From NCBI GenBank assembly GCA_014526335.1, contig JACTAT010000014.1, positions 3,659,340 through 3,723,339 of the forward strand: a stretch of 64,000 bases of DNA, in the 5' to 3' direction. The position numbers and the translations under genes are program-made. Each line of letters opens with the position of its first letter. Positions within the stretch are counted from its first letter, which is position 1. This stretch comes from Chrysaora quinquecirrha. Lineage: Eukaryota; Cnidaria; Scyphozoa; Semaeostomeae; Pelagiidae. Shown one piece after another: positions 26,151 through 36,454 of this stretch. The notes under the pieces are model-generated. The model was not told where the DNA came from. It ran no database searches and worked only from the letters and a program-made list of their open reading frames with translations.

Positions 26151-26394
26151 GAAAATGCTGCTAATTGATGTTTATTGTAAATTAATTGCTTTTTGCTAAT
26201 GATATCATTAATGCCGACACTTACGGCGACTTCAAAGTTAATCTATTGTTACATTTTGGCAAAAAAAGAGCGTCTTAGGTCTCTCTCTCTATACCTGTAT
26301 CCGTGACATCGCATCCCCACATAATGTGCTCATCCTTCGCACATAAAAACGGCGGCCATCTTTTGCGGAAGCGTCTATTGTCGTTTCAATTTAT

Positions 26395-26815
26395 GGAACG
26401 AAAAAATTAGCTGTTCACTTCACACGGGAACGGAACACTCACATACTGGTTTTGATTGCTGTTCACACGAGAAAGAAATCGCTGCATTGAATTTTTTGCC
26501 GACGAAAATAAACCATCAGCTTAGCAAGAATTACAAAAAAACTTGGTAAGTGCGACATCTCGAGGTAATAGAAGTTCTTAGCAATAACACATGCCTTTAA
26601 CACAAAAAGGACCAGGTGTTCACACGGGAAGGAAACGGAACGATTGCATGCCCTTACACTTTTTGGATCGCTTTTAAAAGCGTTCCGATTTCTCAAACGG
26701 AACGATACGATCTGAATACGACCCAGTGTGAACGCTACCCCTTAGCGTACCAATTTTTGGAATGAAACGACTTGGAACGGTACGCAAACGTTCCCGTGTG
26801 AACGGGGCCTTAGAT
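26395..26815. mobile_element. element with ttcacacgggaac / gttcccgtgtgaa ends
   Basis: Begins near gttcacttcacacgggaacg and ends aacgttcccgtgtgaacggg then gcctta, imperfect inverted copies; an internal gttcacacgggaaggaaacg repeats the terminal motif. Related ends occur at 48065-48205 and 51990-52240 (cgttcccgtgtagacgctat, gtgtaaacggggtcc). Non-coding. Confidence 0.5.
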
Positions 26816-27972
26816 GATTCTATTTAATGGGACAGCCCACTTTAAAACTAGCACCTATACTGAAGGGTTACCAAACCGATGGCACCCCAGGACATAATCA
26901 ATAGAAGTGAGGTCCTCTTTCCTATTGACTCTGCCAAGGACAATGAACAAAATTGAAAACGACCTGAGCAACGGACGAACTGAAAATAGCATTGAGCAAT
27001 AACTGAACTGAAATGACCATATAGCTTCACAAGAACGTGAAGGTGGAGCAATTTAGAGGTTAAGGTCTATGCAAAGAGGTGGTCAGAGACGGGTATGGGC
27101 TAGTCGTTAACGAATATTAAATTGTCAGTCTTTAATCTTCCTGATCTGCAGTTTAAACAAGCTAAGAAAGTATATTTATTAAGCAGCGTAGGTGCGGGAA
27201 AAGTGCACGTCGTTACTGAAATGCCGGAATGTCCGTTGGCATCCGTGATTCGCATAATTTTAAGCAAAAGCGAAGAACTGAGTGTGCGACGCACTACCAG
27301 TCACACTTGCGTCGAGTATCAATAATAATAAAACAGAACTGATTGTGACTAAGTATGTATCGTATGAAGGGCGCTCCCTAGTTTGAATGTATGTATTTAT
27401 GTATATATGCTCGCTTAGATCCACGTCTTATCAACTGGATGCAACATCGTTTTTTCAAATCGGCTAAAAAATTGAATCACATTCGCAGAATGAAAGTAGC
27501 TTTATTACGAATCCCTCCGAATTTCCCGAAACGTTTCTAGAAAAAACATTCCCCTTTCACAACAGAAACTTGAAAAATTCAACCTGACATCGGCGGGCAC
27601 CAAGGCTATTGACAAAAAAATTACAAGGAGGAACAACGAAGAGGCGCAAGAGAAGAAACAAAAAATGAAGATGCATTTTTTCGTGCCAATATTTCGGACT
27701 GGCATACAGTCGTTTCTCGCGGGAAATGAAACTGTTTGAAAATCATTGATTTGAAACAGATTTTCCACTTGATTTGTTTTTCTTAGACAAATAGGCTTAT
27801 CAATGTTGTGGTTCCAGGATCCCTTGGTCTTGTTCTTTTTTAAAAAAAACCACAACAACGCACAAAAAGTGATTTTTTAATAAAATAAGCTCAAGTTTTT
27901 GTGCTTGCTCCAGACAAGGCAACCACTTTCACAACTTTCTCACTGCGTCATTTCTGAAAATTCGTTACCGAA
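26816..27972. other. intergenic stretch upstream of the acetyltransferase gene
   Basis: No exon supported. 27330-27640 is the TATG-led dispersed repeat noted at 21978. The acetyltransferase promoter presumably lies within 27800-27972, which holds A/T runs and ends cgttaccgaaATGG. No TATA box is convincing. Confidence 0.4.
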
Positions 27973-29009
27973 ATGGAAGGCATACGTTGCAGGAAAGCGA
28001 AGATTACCGACCAACCCTATATAGATGAAATATCTCGGGGTTTGTATTTTGGCACGGATTATACACCAAAGATATTCCCAAAGTGGTTGGCTGATGAAAA
28101 CTGGCAACTCTTCGTGGCAGAAACAGCCTTAGGCAACGTAGTAGGGTTCACAGCATTGCACATCATAGACAGCAGAACGAGTGTTGTTGTCCGCAGTTCA
28201 AGGGTAGCAGAGTCGCATCGTGGCAAGGGAATTTACACCTTCATGCTGGATTATGCCTTGTTCTCGATTCAACAGAAGTTTAGCAGTGTTCGAACCGTCA
28301 TCCGTCAGCGACTAACCGAATATAAAGTTCCAACAGGATATCAGTCTATGATGAAGTATGCGTTCACCCTCGTTCATCTGGATCCAAGCACAGTCTGTTG
28401 TAATGGCAAAAATGAATCTTCGTCGGAGAATGAGAATCCGAACCTCAATATGGCCATTCTTAAACCAACTGGCTATACTTCGCAACCTGTCATCGTTCGC
28501 GAAATTTTCTCCACTGTTTGGTCAAACAAACTGTGGGTGAGAGAGCTGTTCCCTAATAATATAATCAACATTGGGCACTATTTCTTTAATGCTGGCAACT
28601 TGGAATCCAAGAAACTCCTTGACATGCGAGATGACCTGCTCATTCACGTTTCTGAAGATGGGGACAGCAAAGTTTTGTCCATCGTCGATTTATCTTACAA
28701 GGAAACCGTCTCAGGAGTCAGTTTTTCACGCTAGATCTTTATGGTAATGATATCTACATAATCAAGAGCCACACCCTCAAAGCCGTTGACATCATATCGA
28801 GGCAAGTAAATGGGGCATTTGATCTGTTCGTTAACTTACATTCAAAGGAGGCTGAGGAGATGGTTGTGTTTTTCCAGCAATCGAAAAACTGTGAAATTGT
28901 AGTAAAAGGGTTATTCTTGCAGGTTTTAACAATAGATATAAACCAGCATCCTTATAAATATAAACCACATGAGCTGAATAACAATAATGACGTAGAAAAC
29001 GTTAAGTAG
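27973..29009 (+). CDS. NAT16 / histidine N-acetyltransferase-like protein, intronless, with one frameshift
   Basis: The first frame (27973-28734) runs 253 codons from ATG (context cgaaATGG). It starts as a GNAT fold: IRCRKAKITDQPYIDEIS, GLYFGTDYTPKIFPKWL, VAETALGNVVGFTALHI, then an acetyl-CoA loop RVAESHRGKGIYTFML. Its last four codons (SFSR) and stop do not fit, but from 28719 the other frame continues the family-like C-terminus (QFFTLDLYGNDIYIIKSHTL, AFDLFVNLHSKEAEEMVVFF) to TAG at 29007. One missing base between 28716 and 28720 explains this. Joined length would be about 345 residues, normal for NAT16/histidine-acetyltransferase relatives. Those enzymes acetylate free amino acids such as histidine; the substrate here is unknown. 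Whether this is an assembly error, an allele or a pseudogene cannot be told from the sequence. Confidence 0.75.
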
Positions 29010-29088
29010 ATGTATAAAATAGCGTTCTTGGGTGCATCGTTCTTGTTAGTTTCATCCAAAAATGAAAATGGTTCTGCACAAAAACTTA

Positions 29089-29439
29089 CACTCTTTTTTT
29101 TATAAGAACCAGGAATTTTGATCGAGGCTGGCTGTTCTTAAAATTTTGCCGTTTTTGAGACTGAAATGTTCATAATCTGTTCTTAATTCATTGGTTACTT
29201 AGATATCTAGATTTTTCAATGAATGTCTGGGGTGGTACTAGGTTTGTGTGAAAATGCAGCATTCTAGTCTATTTCTTTGTTTGCTTGCTTTTTACGTTCA
29301 GGCTGACTTACTTTCATATTTAGCTGATATTCTTGGGGTTTTTGAAAAGGTCAGCCTCAGCTTGTTCTTATTTTGTTCTTAAAATCTGGGCAAAATCAAG
29401 ACTCGTGTTCTTATAAAATTCTTCTTATAAAAAAGAGTG
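29089..29439. mobile_element. MITE of the CACTC..ATAAGAA family (Tc1/mariner-like)
   Basis: TA-flanked 351-bp element: cactctttttttttataaga at the left and ttcttataaaaaagagtg at the right. Strongly similar in opposite orientation to 48767-49116 and to the decayed copy at 61236-61577 (shared ccaggaattttgatcgaggc, tggctgttctta). Confidence 0.8.
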
Positions 29440-29487
29440 TAATGCTCTTGTTGTTAATTCTTGTTCGATCATAAATATAAAGGTACT

Positions 29488-29815
29488 GTCGCGTATAATT
29501 CAACTAGCTCGAGGTGTCAGAAGGTAAAAGAGGTCAAGGTTTGAGCTCCAGCCACGGTAGCGTCACAGCCAGAGTCGAAGTGTTATTCTCCCACCTACTT
29601 CTGTGATCCTAGCGACAGGCGCAACAAGTTCATTTTTCCTCTGAGAGTGTAATCTAGCTGACTCGTGGTGTCAGAAGCTCAGTATGGTCAGGGTTCGAGC
29701 CCTGCCACGGTAGCGTCACAGCCAAGGTCGAAGTCTCGATTAGTTAACCTATTACTGAGGTCCTAGCGACTGGCGCTAAAACACCATTTCACCTTCATCT
29801 TCACCTTCAGTTCTA
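29488..29815 (+). mobile_element. two tandem SINE family A copies
   Basis: Copies at about 29488-29630 and 29648-29815, each with a T-arm/B-box-like segment; the second reads ggtcagggttcgagccctgc, a near-perfect T arm. Both share the ggtagcgtcacagcc block and CACCTT-type tails. Confidence 0.7.
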
Positions 29816-30459
29816 AAGTCGATTATTAATGGTTATAAATGGTAAACAAAGGTAATTAATGGTTATTATGGTTATCGAAACCATAACGCGAAAAGGCTAA
29901 CTTGGTACCGCTTTGGAGTATTCACAGCTTGGAGGAGTTTGGCGATTGGCTTTGACCATGGATGTAAATTTCTTACGCAAGCTTCAGAGAGGAGATCAAG
30001 CCCGTCATTTTGTTGTTTTCTCCTTTGTTGTCTCCTCTTGGGATAATCTTAGTTAAAGCACTGGCAAGGCTGGACAGTTCTCCCCTACTCTTCTTTGCTC
30101 TCTTACACAATGGTGGACCTTAGGAGAAGGCAATTGAGAAAAAGACTTGGAGTAGGTCTAAGGCAAGGCTAAAAGACGGAACCAGGGAAAATGGAATGCA
30201 AATGAATCATGAAGGATTACTTAAAAAACTTTTAGCAAGGATAGATGTCATGACGTATACTTTACGCAGCATTTAAGCTGAACAAAACAGATTACAGTAA
30301 TAAAAGTAATGATAGTGTGTCATTAAGACATATATTTACAAAAGGAAAATAAAATACAAGACAAAAGTTGTAAGTCGTACAGTACGCAAATCCTGGTCGA
30401 AATAAGATCGTTAAATTCGTTATGAAAAAGCGACTCTCTGAAAATTCCGGCCTCAAAGA

Positions 30460-30960
30460 AGCATTCGGAATTTGACCACGATTCATTGATTCGTTTTAGT
30501 TTGGGGAAATAAAATGATAAGAAATATGGGTGCTCGACTTTGGAATAACCTCCCGGAGTCACTAAAAGTAACATCTAATGGAAAGGCTTTTAGCAAACAA
30601 TTTAAGAACCTAACTTTTGAAAGCTACTAATATCCTGGAAAAAAATGACCAGCGAACAGAGATGGGAAAACCTTATTTCCTTTTTTAGAATATTAGAAAA
30701 ATTTATTTTTTTAAGTTACCCCTTAATGTTAGTAGGGTATACTTAATGCAAGTAAGAAACTATGATGTCAATTAATAATATTATTATCCGCAACCTATTT
30801 TTCATCATTATAACCAATATTTTTAGAATTTAATAATTGTTAGTTTTGTCAGCTTTGTAGCGGCCCAAGCAAGATAAGCTCTACTTTACTTCGGCCGTGT
30901 AGAGTACATTTTATTATTGTAAATTGTATTTCTACGAATAAAAATGAATTGAATTGAATT
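30460..30960 (+). mobile_element. 3' end of a non-LTR retrotransposon (LINE)
   Basis: An open segment at about 30508-30630 reads IRNMGARLWNNLPESLK then VTSNGKAFSKQFKNLTF and stops. WNxLPxxLK-x(n)-FKxxLK is the typical C-terminus of CR1/L2/Rex-like reverse-transcriptase ORFs. A 3' UTR and a tail of repeated AATTG after aataaaaatgaattgaattg close the insertion. 5'-truncated, so no reverse-transcriptase core is present. Clade not assigned. Confidence 0.7.
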
Positions 30961-31286
30961 GAATTAGCATCGAATTTTCATAGAACTACTGTAACATTCC
31001 GCTAAGGGACACAATGCATTATGGCTATATGCCTCACAACGCCAGCTTCTACGTAACATAGAGTTGCTGCGAAATCGTCAATTGTTCTTGTTACTCGAAC
31101 AACAAACGAGTTACCTAATCGAATTACTGGGGTAAATTGCATTTACAACGTGCGGACGCAATGGCAAAATTGATACAATTCTTGATTTAACTATCTCAGA
31201 TCTGAACAATAGCTAGTAAAAGTACCTGTCAGTTCTCCAGATAAAAATCCCATTGAATCTGCTTCTAAACACAGTGGTGTCTTTCT

Positions 31287-34200
31287 TCAGATGTCAGTTT
31301 TATAAGAAACCATTGTCTCCACTTTATGTACAAGGGTGGAGAAATTTTTCATCTTTAATTCTTTGGAATTTGGAATGAAATGTGGATCTGCTTCCTCCCA
31401 TTTAAGAGGTACTTCTTCGCTCACATCAGTGTAAACCAGAATATCAAATGAACCTACGACAACAGTATTATGGACAGCCTATAGACACATTCGGAGAGAG
31501 ATATTATGGACAGCCTATGGACACGTTCCTATAACTATTGTTTTACTGTAATTAGTTCTTAGTTGATCTCTATGTGATGCTCGGATAGCATGTCTATGTT
31601 TCTCTCTCTATAACAAACAGTACATGTTTTTTATGAATGGCGAACACTAGGATAGATTTTTCCACAAGTTGCATCCAACAATAGATGGGATTCGGACCTG
31701 GACTGCATGATCAGAGAGCCAACGACGTTTCCATTGAGCTATAGAGCTCAATGAAATCGCCGAGTAACTCTCTCAATCACAGCCCAAGGCTCTCATCCGT
31801 TTGACTTTTTGTGTTTCGGCTATGTTGAGCCTTCTTCAGCACCATACATATTTGTACATTTTACATGAACAAAACCGCACTAACAAATCGTACTACTGTA
31901 CTAACAAAGTAGTGATCGGTATGAACTCCGATTTAAAACTTGTATAGCAGGGTGAAACTTGTGATAAATGTACGATAAATTAAATGCTAGGACAGTGCAA
32001 AAACTAGAGGCTTTTGACTTGAAATGCCTAAGACTGTTGGGAATTTCGTAGAAGAAGACGAAATCTAAATCGAACTCGTTAGGGATAAACTTTTCGGCCA
32101 AAGGCCATGACATATCGAGTTCTTTATGCTAAGAAGCATCTTGAGTGAAGCATCTAAAAATTAGTCTCGGTGCAAAGTTTCACTGTCTTAGCAATATTGC
32201 TATTGATTCAGTGAGCCTTCAAAGATCCCGATTCTATAAGGGGTTTGGGTTTGGCCATAAAAAGCGACTTGGGTTGAAACTTTTCACCCCAACTTGTCTG
32301 AAACCTTACTTATAAACTTATAAAATCGTATACTTTGAAAAGTCAAAAAATCAATGATACAAGCGCCAAGATAGTAAAACTAAAACTCATTGCAAATGAG
32401 ACAAAGTATAATAGTATAGAAAGTATAGACACCTCGAAAGCCTTCAGGAAATCACCAAGATCACTTGAAAATGTGTTGTGATGTATCAGAAATTTATGTA
32501 CTTACATGGTTCTGAAAGCAAAGGCAAGATTGTGACACTAGCAACAATGTGACGGAAGACTGATTGAATTTCTTGCTGGATTTCTTTAAGTGGCTTTTTC
32601 CTGGCATACCTGAAAAAAGATATACAGTTGACATCCGCTATCTCGAACTCTCAAGGGAAACTGGAATTTGTTCGAGATAGCGAATGTTCGAAATAACGGA
32701 TGCCCCATATAAATATAAAAAATGATAGTTTTTAAGTCAAAAAAGAAACCCCTATTAACAAGCAGGGTTACTGATCCCAAATTTCATCAAACAAGTCTGG
32801 TATTTTTAACATAGGAGTCAAAGCTCATCTGCTTTCATCCCTACTATTGGTGTAATTGAGATAATGGCGATGAAGCACATCTCGAAAGAGAACAGCTTCA
32901 TCTATTGTATACATGGGCAGCATATCACTTAGCTGGTGCCATTCCCGCTCCGCTAGGCGAACTTATACATATTTTCAGCCTGTCTCTTTATCCAGTTCAG
33001 CAGAAAATTTGGCAAAGTTTGAGATAAGGAGCAGGCTTTCCTCCATGGGAAATCGAAAATGGTTCGAGACAGCGAATGTTCGGGATAACGGGGTTCGAGA
33101 TAGCGGATGATTTTTCTATCCAAACCCGTATACCAAAACGAGGGGAAATGGAAAATCGTTCGAGATAGCGAATGTTCGAGATAGCGGGCAGTCGAGATAG
33201 CGAATGTCAACTGTAGTATGGCTAAGCATTTTCCAAGAAAAATGGGACCCAAAAAAAGTCACTGGGCAGTCTATAAATAAACTATTGTCTTTTGCTAATG
33301 AACAATGAACTGACTCTATTGTGCAGAGTATAATTTCATAACCGTGACAAACTGTCACTTAAATTCAAAGCAATTTGACTGGCTATTTAAAAATGCTTGA
33401 TATTTTCTACGTTCATTCGCTTCAGGGTGCGTTCTTAGAGCGAATCGGAGATCTGCACCGCTTTTTTGATTTTATGAAGACACGGAGAAACAAAAATAAC
33501 TCATTGATTAGATTTTACAAGAAAATTTCAGGTTTCCAAGAAGTATTATCTGGCTTTCAATAACTCTTAAAACCCATGCAGCTTATCAAAATTTTAATCT
33601 CACAGCTGACGTATACCTCTCCCGCAATTTTGGCGCGAATATCTGACTCGATCCAGTCCAAAATGCATAGTCTCGAAAAATAAAGAGGCACCAAGGAATA
33701 ACGACGAAAAACCGAATCAGACCCAAAAAATCACAGAAATTGTTTCTGCCTCACTAAGCAATAATTCGCTTGCTTCGGTCGGGAAAAGCGAGGTACTCTT
33801 AGCTTCACTACTGCAATTAAAAAACGGTACAATGTCCCCACAATGTCGAACCAAAATTCATCTTCGCTCTAAAACAAATCACCCTTAACGTAGCAATCAT
33901 AATTATTGTCCAGAAAACAAAATTTAGGGTAACTTACTCTGGGTCTAAAGATGCTTCCTTGTCACATTCAATATCAAACTGCCATCTCTCGATATCTTCT
34001 GAAGTTTCTAACGACGTTATAACCAGAACAATTTTTTGAATCGTCTTTGCGAGAAGCCATTCTGTAAGATATTACTTGATTAATCGAAAATCACTTTGAA
34101 GAAAATAACAGCAAAAGTAAATAGAAGGTGGCTAGTTTGAAATGTTTGCTTGACGTTTAACTTGATAATGCTTCAATTTCACAAAGTATTTCAGAGCGGG

Positions 34201-36139
34201 TACGAGACGAATACGTTACGAAACTATACCGTTTTGGTTTTGCCTCTACAATATACTGGCATAGTTTTGATATGAATACGGTACAAAATGGAGACCATAT
34301 GCTAACTGGCTTCATCTGAAAACGGCATAGCATAAACGCCTGAATACGGTACAGTTTGATGCTGCTTTCCTGAACAAATGAGAGAAAAAATTACTCTTTG
34401 TTCTTGTTGATATGAAACAATAGATTTTGCACAAAAAACGGCGACCTTGCTCATTGTATTCATTTCATACCTGCAGAGTGTAAAGGTGACCTAAGACAAA
34501 CAGCAATCTGAAAACCTATAGAGAATACAAGCATTGCGTCCCACACAGTACAACGGAACCAGATTTCTCAACCATTGGGTGTTCTTAGGCTTTCAGCTTC
34601 ATGAGGCCTTGATACTTTCGTCAACAAAGAAATAAAACCTATTCAATATAGGTTCTCAAGGTGTTTGGCTAACAGCAATTAGGTTGTGGATTTATTTCCT
34701 AAGGACCTCTTTCCACAAGCCTACAGTCAACTCAGCAACCCATACTACAGTCATTCAGCTGTCATTGGTGGTGTGGCCGAGTGGTTAAGGCATTCAGCTC
34801 ATGATTGTATGATTGTGGGTTCGAGTCTCATCGGGACCATTTTCTACAAGCCTACAGCCAACTCAGCTGTCCATCCTTCCGAGGTCAGTAAATGAGTACC
34901 CAGGGTATTCGTTCTAGAATATCAGTCTTGGGGCACAAGCTATACGTCCCCACCAGCTGCATAGCTGCTTCAAATCCCAACCTGCGTTAAAAATAAATAT
35001 GGCTTGCTGGCTTGCTTGCTCCCTCTGAAGTCAGTAGATGAGCACTCAAGGTACTTGTTCTTGAATATAATTCTGGGGGCACATAACCTGCAGGTCAATG
35101 AACTGCAGCAATGCTGCAGGATGAACCTGAATCTGCATTACCAAAGCAATATGCTTGCTTGCCTGCATTAACACAAATTAGGGACACTGGTAATGTCTCC
35201 ATGGATTTGATAAGTGTTTACTATTCTCACTGGGTGAGAGCTTCTTGCCACCTTCTGGGTACTTGAATGCAAAACCTTCCAGCTTTGGGGACTGAAGACT
35301 TTGGAGGCCTACAGAACGTGCCGCTGAAAACAGAATGTGACCAAAAAATATGCCCTTTATTTCAATAAAAAGAATACCTTTTATTTGCCCTAGAATACTT
35401 TCAAGATATTCAGCAAGGTCCTTCTGAGTTGTTACCACCATTGGGACACCAAAATATTTCTCTCTTCTGAAGGTTTCTTCAGCATAAATGCCTCTTTGAA
35501 ACAAAATACTGCAAAATATTTAAAATCGCAAGTGAGTGAATATAATCTGGATTTCGCCTTATAAACCGATCGTATTAAATGATAAAAAAATCAGAAATGA
35601 GGTTTATTACCTGTTAATTCCAAAATCTGAAATATAAAAAAATCCAAAATAAACATAATGTAACACACATTAAACAAGACTGTCGGAAGGAATCTCCGAT
35701 TTGGGGGGGGGGTTAACAACTGAAAAGTACTTGATGAGGTAATTATTTTATGACTTCATTCTATTGTTTTCAAAATTATTGGGGGCTCAACTCCCCCCAG
35801 CCCCCCACTTCGGACAGCCCTGTAAACATGGAACCTTTAAAAAAGTCATAAACCGGTTTGCAGAAAATTGCAGTTTTCAATGAGATCTTGGGTGTGCACA
35901 AGCTACTTTCTTTTGTTCTATCCTGTTGTAAGCCTATTGTAATCTCACGTTTGCAATCAAGTGCCATACTCTGCAGTCTGGGTCCCATCCCAGATCCCAT
36001 CCCGGAAAATTGGGCCTAGCTCTCCCTCTTATCTGTCTCCCAGTCTGTATATAGCTAACTTACTGAAAAAATCAACAACCATTTCTGCACTGCCTCGAAG
36101 CGTAAGTTTATCTTTCGTTTTTAAACTTGTTGCAGCCAT
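31287..36139 (-). CDS. MAD2L1: MAD2 spindle-assembly-checkpoint protein (HORMA domain)
   Basis: Complete minus-strand gene with six coding exons: 36064-36139, 35611-35626 (16 nt), 35378-35508, 33938-34061, 32506-32609, 31287-31453. The lengths sum to 618 nt, giving 205 residues, and all junctions keep phase. Family-diagnostic runs are visible: LTLRGSAEMVVDFF in exon 1, FGIN from the microexon, LFQRGIYAEETF, ERWQFDIECDK, ILPLLSEPCSFDILVYTD across the last junction, PLKWEEADPHFI and the C-terminal KVETMVSYKTDI. These cover the HORMA core and the mobile seat-belt that wraps MAD1/CDC20. MAD2 inhibits CDC20-APC/C until kinetochores attach. It is divergently arranged with ESF1, start codons 315 bp apart. 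A SINE, a pogo-like element and a small MITE lie in introns. Confidence 0.96.
31622..31860 (-). mobile_element. SINE family B copy
   Basis: Reverse complement of the family-B consensus parts: gatgggattcggacctggac (B box), ttgagctatagagctcaatg, cgccgagtaactc, and gtgtttcggctatgttgagc. It lies in the last MAD2 intron. Confidence 0.7.
32625..33213. mobile_element. pogo/Tigger-like non-autonomous element
   Basis: TIRs cagttgacatccgctatctc and gagatagcgaatgtcaactg flanked by TA on both sides. Internal gttcgagatagcgaatgttc motifs recur several times. CAGT-starting TIRs with TA targets and CGCTATCTCGA motifs are typical of the pogo/Tigger group; superfamily is inferred from the termini alone. The left end starts 15 bp from the splice acceptor of MAD2 exon 32506-32609. 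Confidence 0.75.
34768..35165 (+). mobile_element. SINE family C copy with tRNA-like head and doubled body
   Basis: The head at 34768-34842 has an A box (gtggccgagtggttaaggc) and B box (gggttcgagtctc) like a tRNA-Ser/Leu, though the acceptor stem is imperfect. The body (acaagcctacagccaactca ... gtcagtaaatgagtaccc) ends in a TTGC repeat tail near 35010-35025. A second, headless body (gaagtcagtagatgagcact) follows directly to another TTGC tail. It lies in a MAD2 intron. Confidence 0.7.
35680..35817. mobile_element. ~138-bp MITE with G-run, copy 2
   Basis: ctgtcggaaggaatctccga at the left, a G10 run, gttttcaaaattattggggg in the middle and cttcggacag at the right (inverse of the left end). Same family as 21791-21924. 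It lies between MAD2 exons 1 and 2. Confidence 0.7.
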
Positions 36140-36454
36140 TCTGTTTCTTCAATTTTTACAATACCTTTGTTCTTGTTTATAGACTTTGAGGAGAATTTCT
36201 CCGCAGCTTTTCCTGAATTTCGCGCGCTAAACTAAATGCTTACATGGCTCATAATTGGTTTGTTATTGAGCATGTTCAACTACCTCCCATCTTAAAAGTT
36301 AATTGTTCGATAACATGTGGTCAGTTACAACGCATGCGTAGCATTCATTTCATTACAGAGATTTTATAGGGCCTAAAACATTTTGCCGCAGTGTGGTACT
36401 CTTGGTGCACCAGATTTCTCTTCTTTCTTTATCTATACTCCATCAAAATTAAAA
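36140..36454. promoter_or_regulatory. shared MAD2/ESF1 divergent promoter interval
   Basis: 315 bp separate the two start codons on opposite strands, so both 5' UTRs and core promoters should lie here. No TATA box is convincing; the interval includes a gcgcgctaaac segment at 36221-36231 and a caacgcatgcgtagc palindromic block at 36329-36343. Factor sites are not assigned. Confidence 0.6.

Larger units (their letters stand above)
24715..26380. mobile_element. long copy of the AAAGATGGCCGCCGTT inverted-repeat element
   Basis: The left end is catagaggtttccgcaaaag then atggccgccgtt; the right end is its inverse, aacggcggccatcttttgcg then gaagcgtctattg. Next to the left end is a hairpin (ggaattctgggaataatttc ... 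ctaaggaaattattcccaga at 24783-24872). Inside are a GAT-rich array (25037-25345) and a tRNA-like sequence (26078-26150). The same element without the interior, 223 bp, lies at 45296-45518. Confidence 0.7.
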
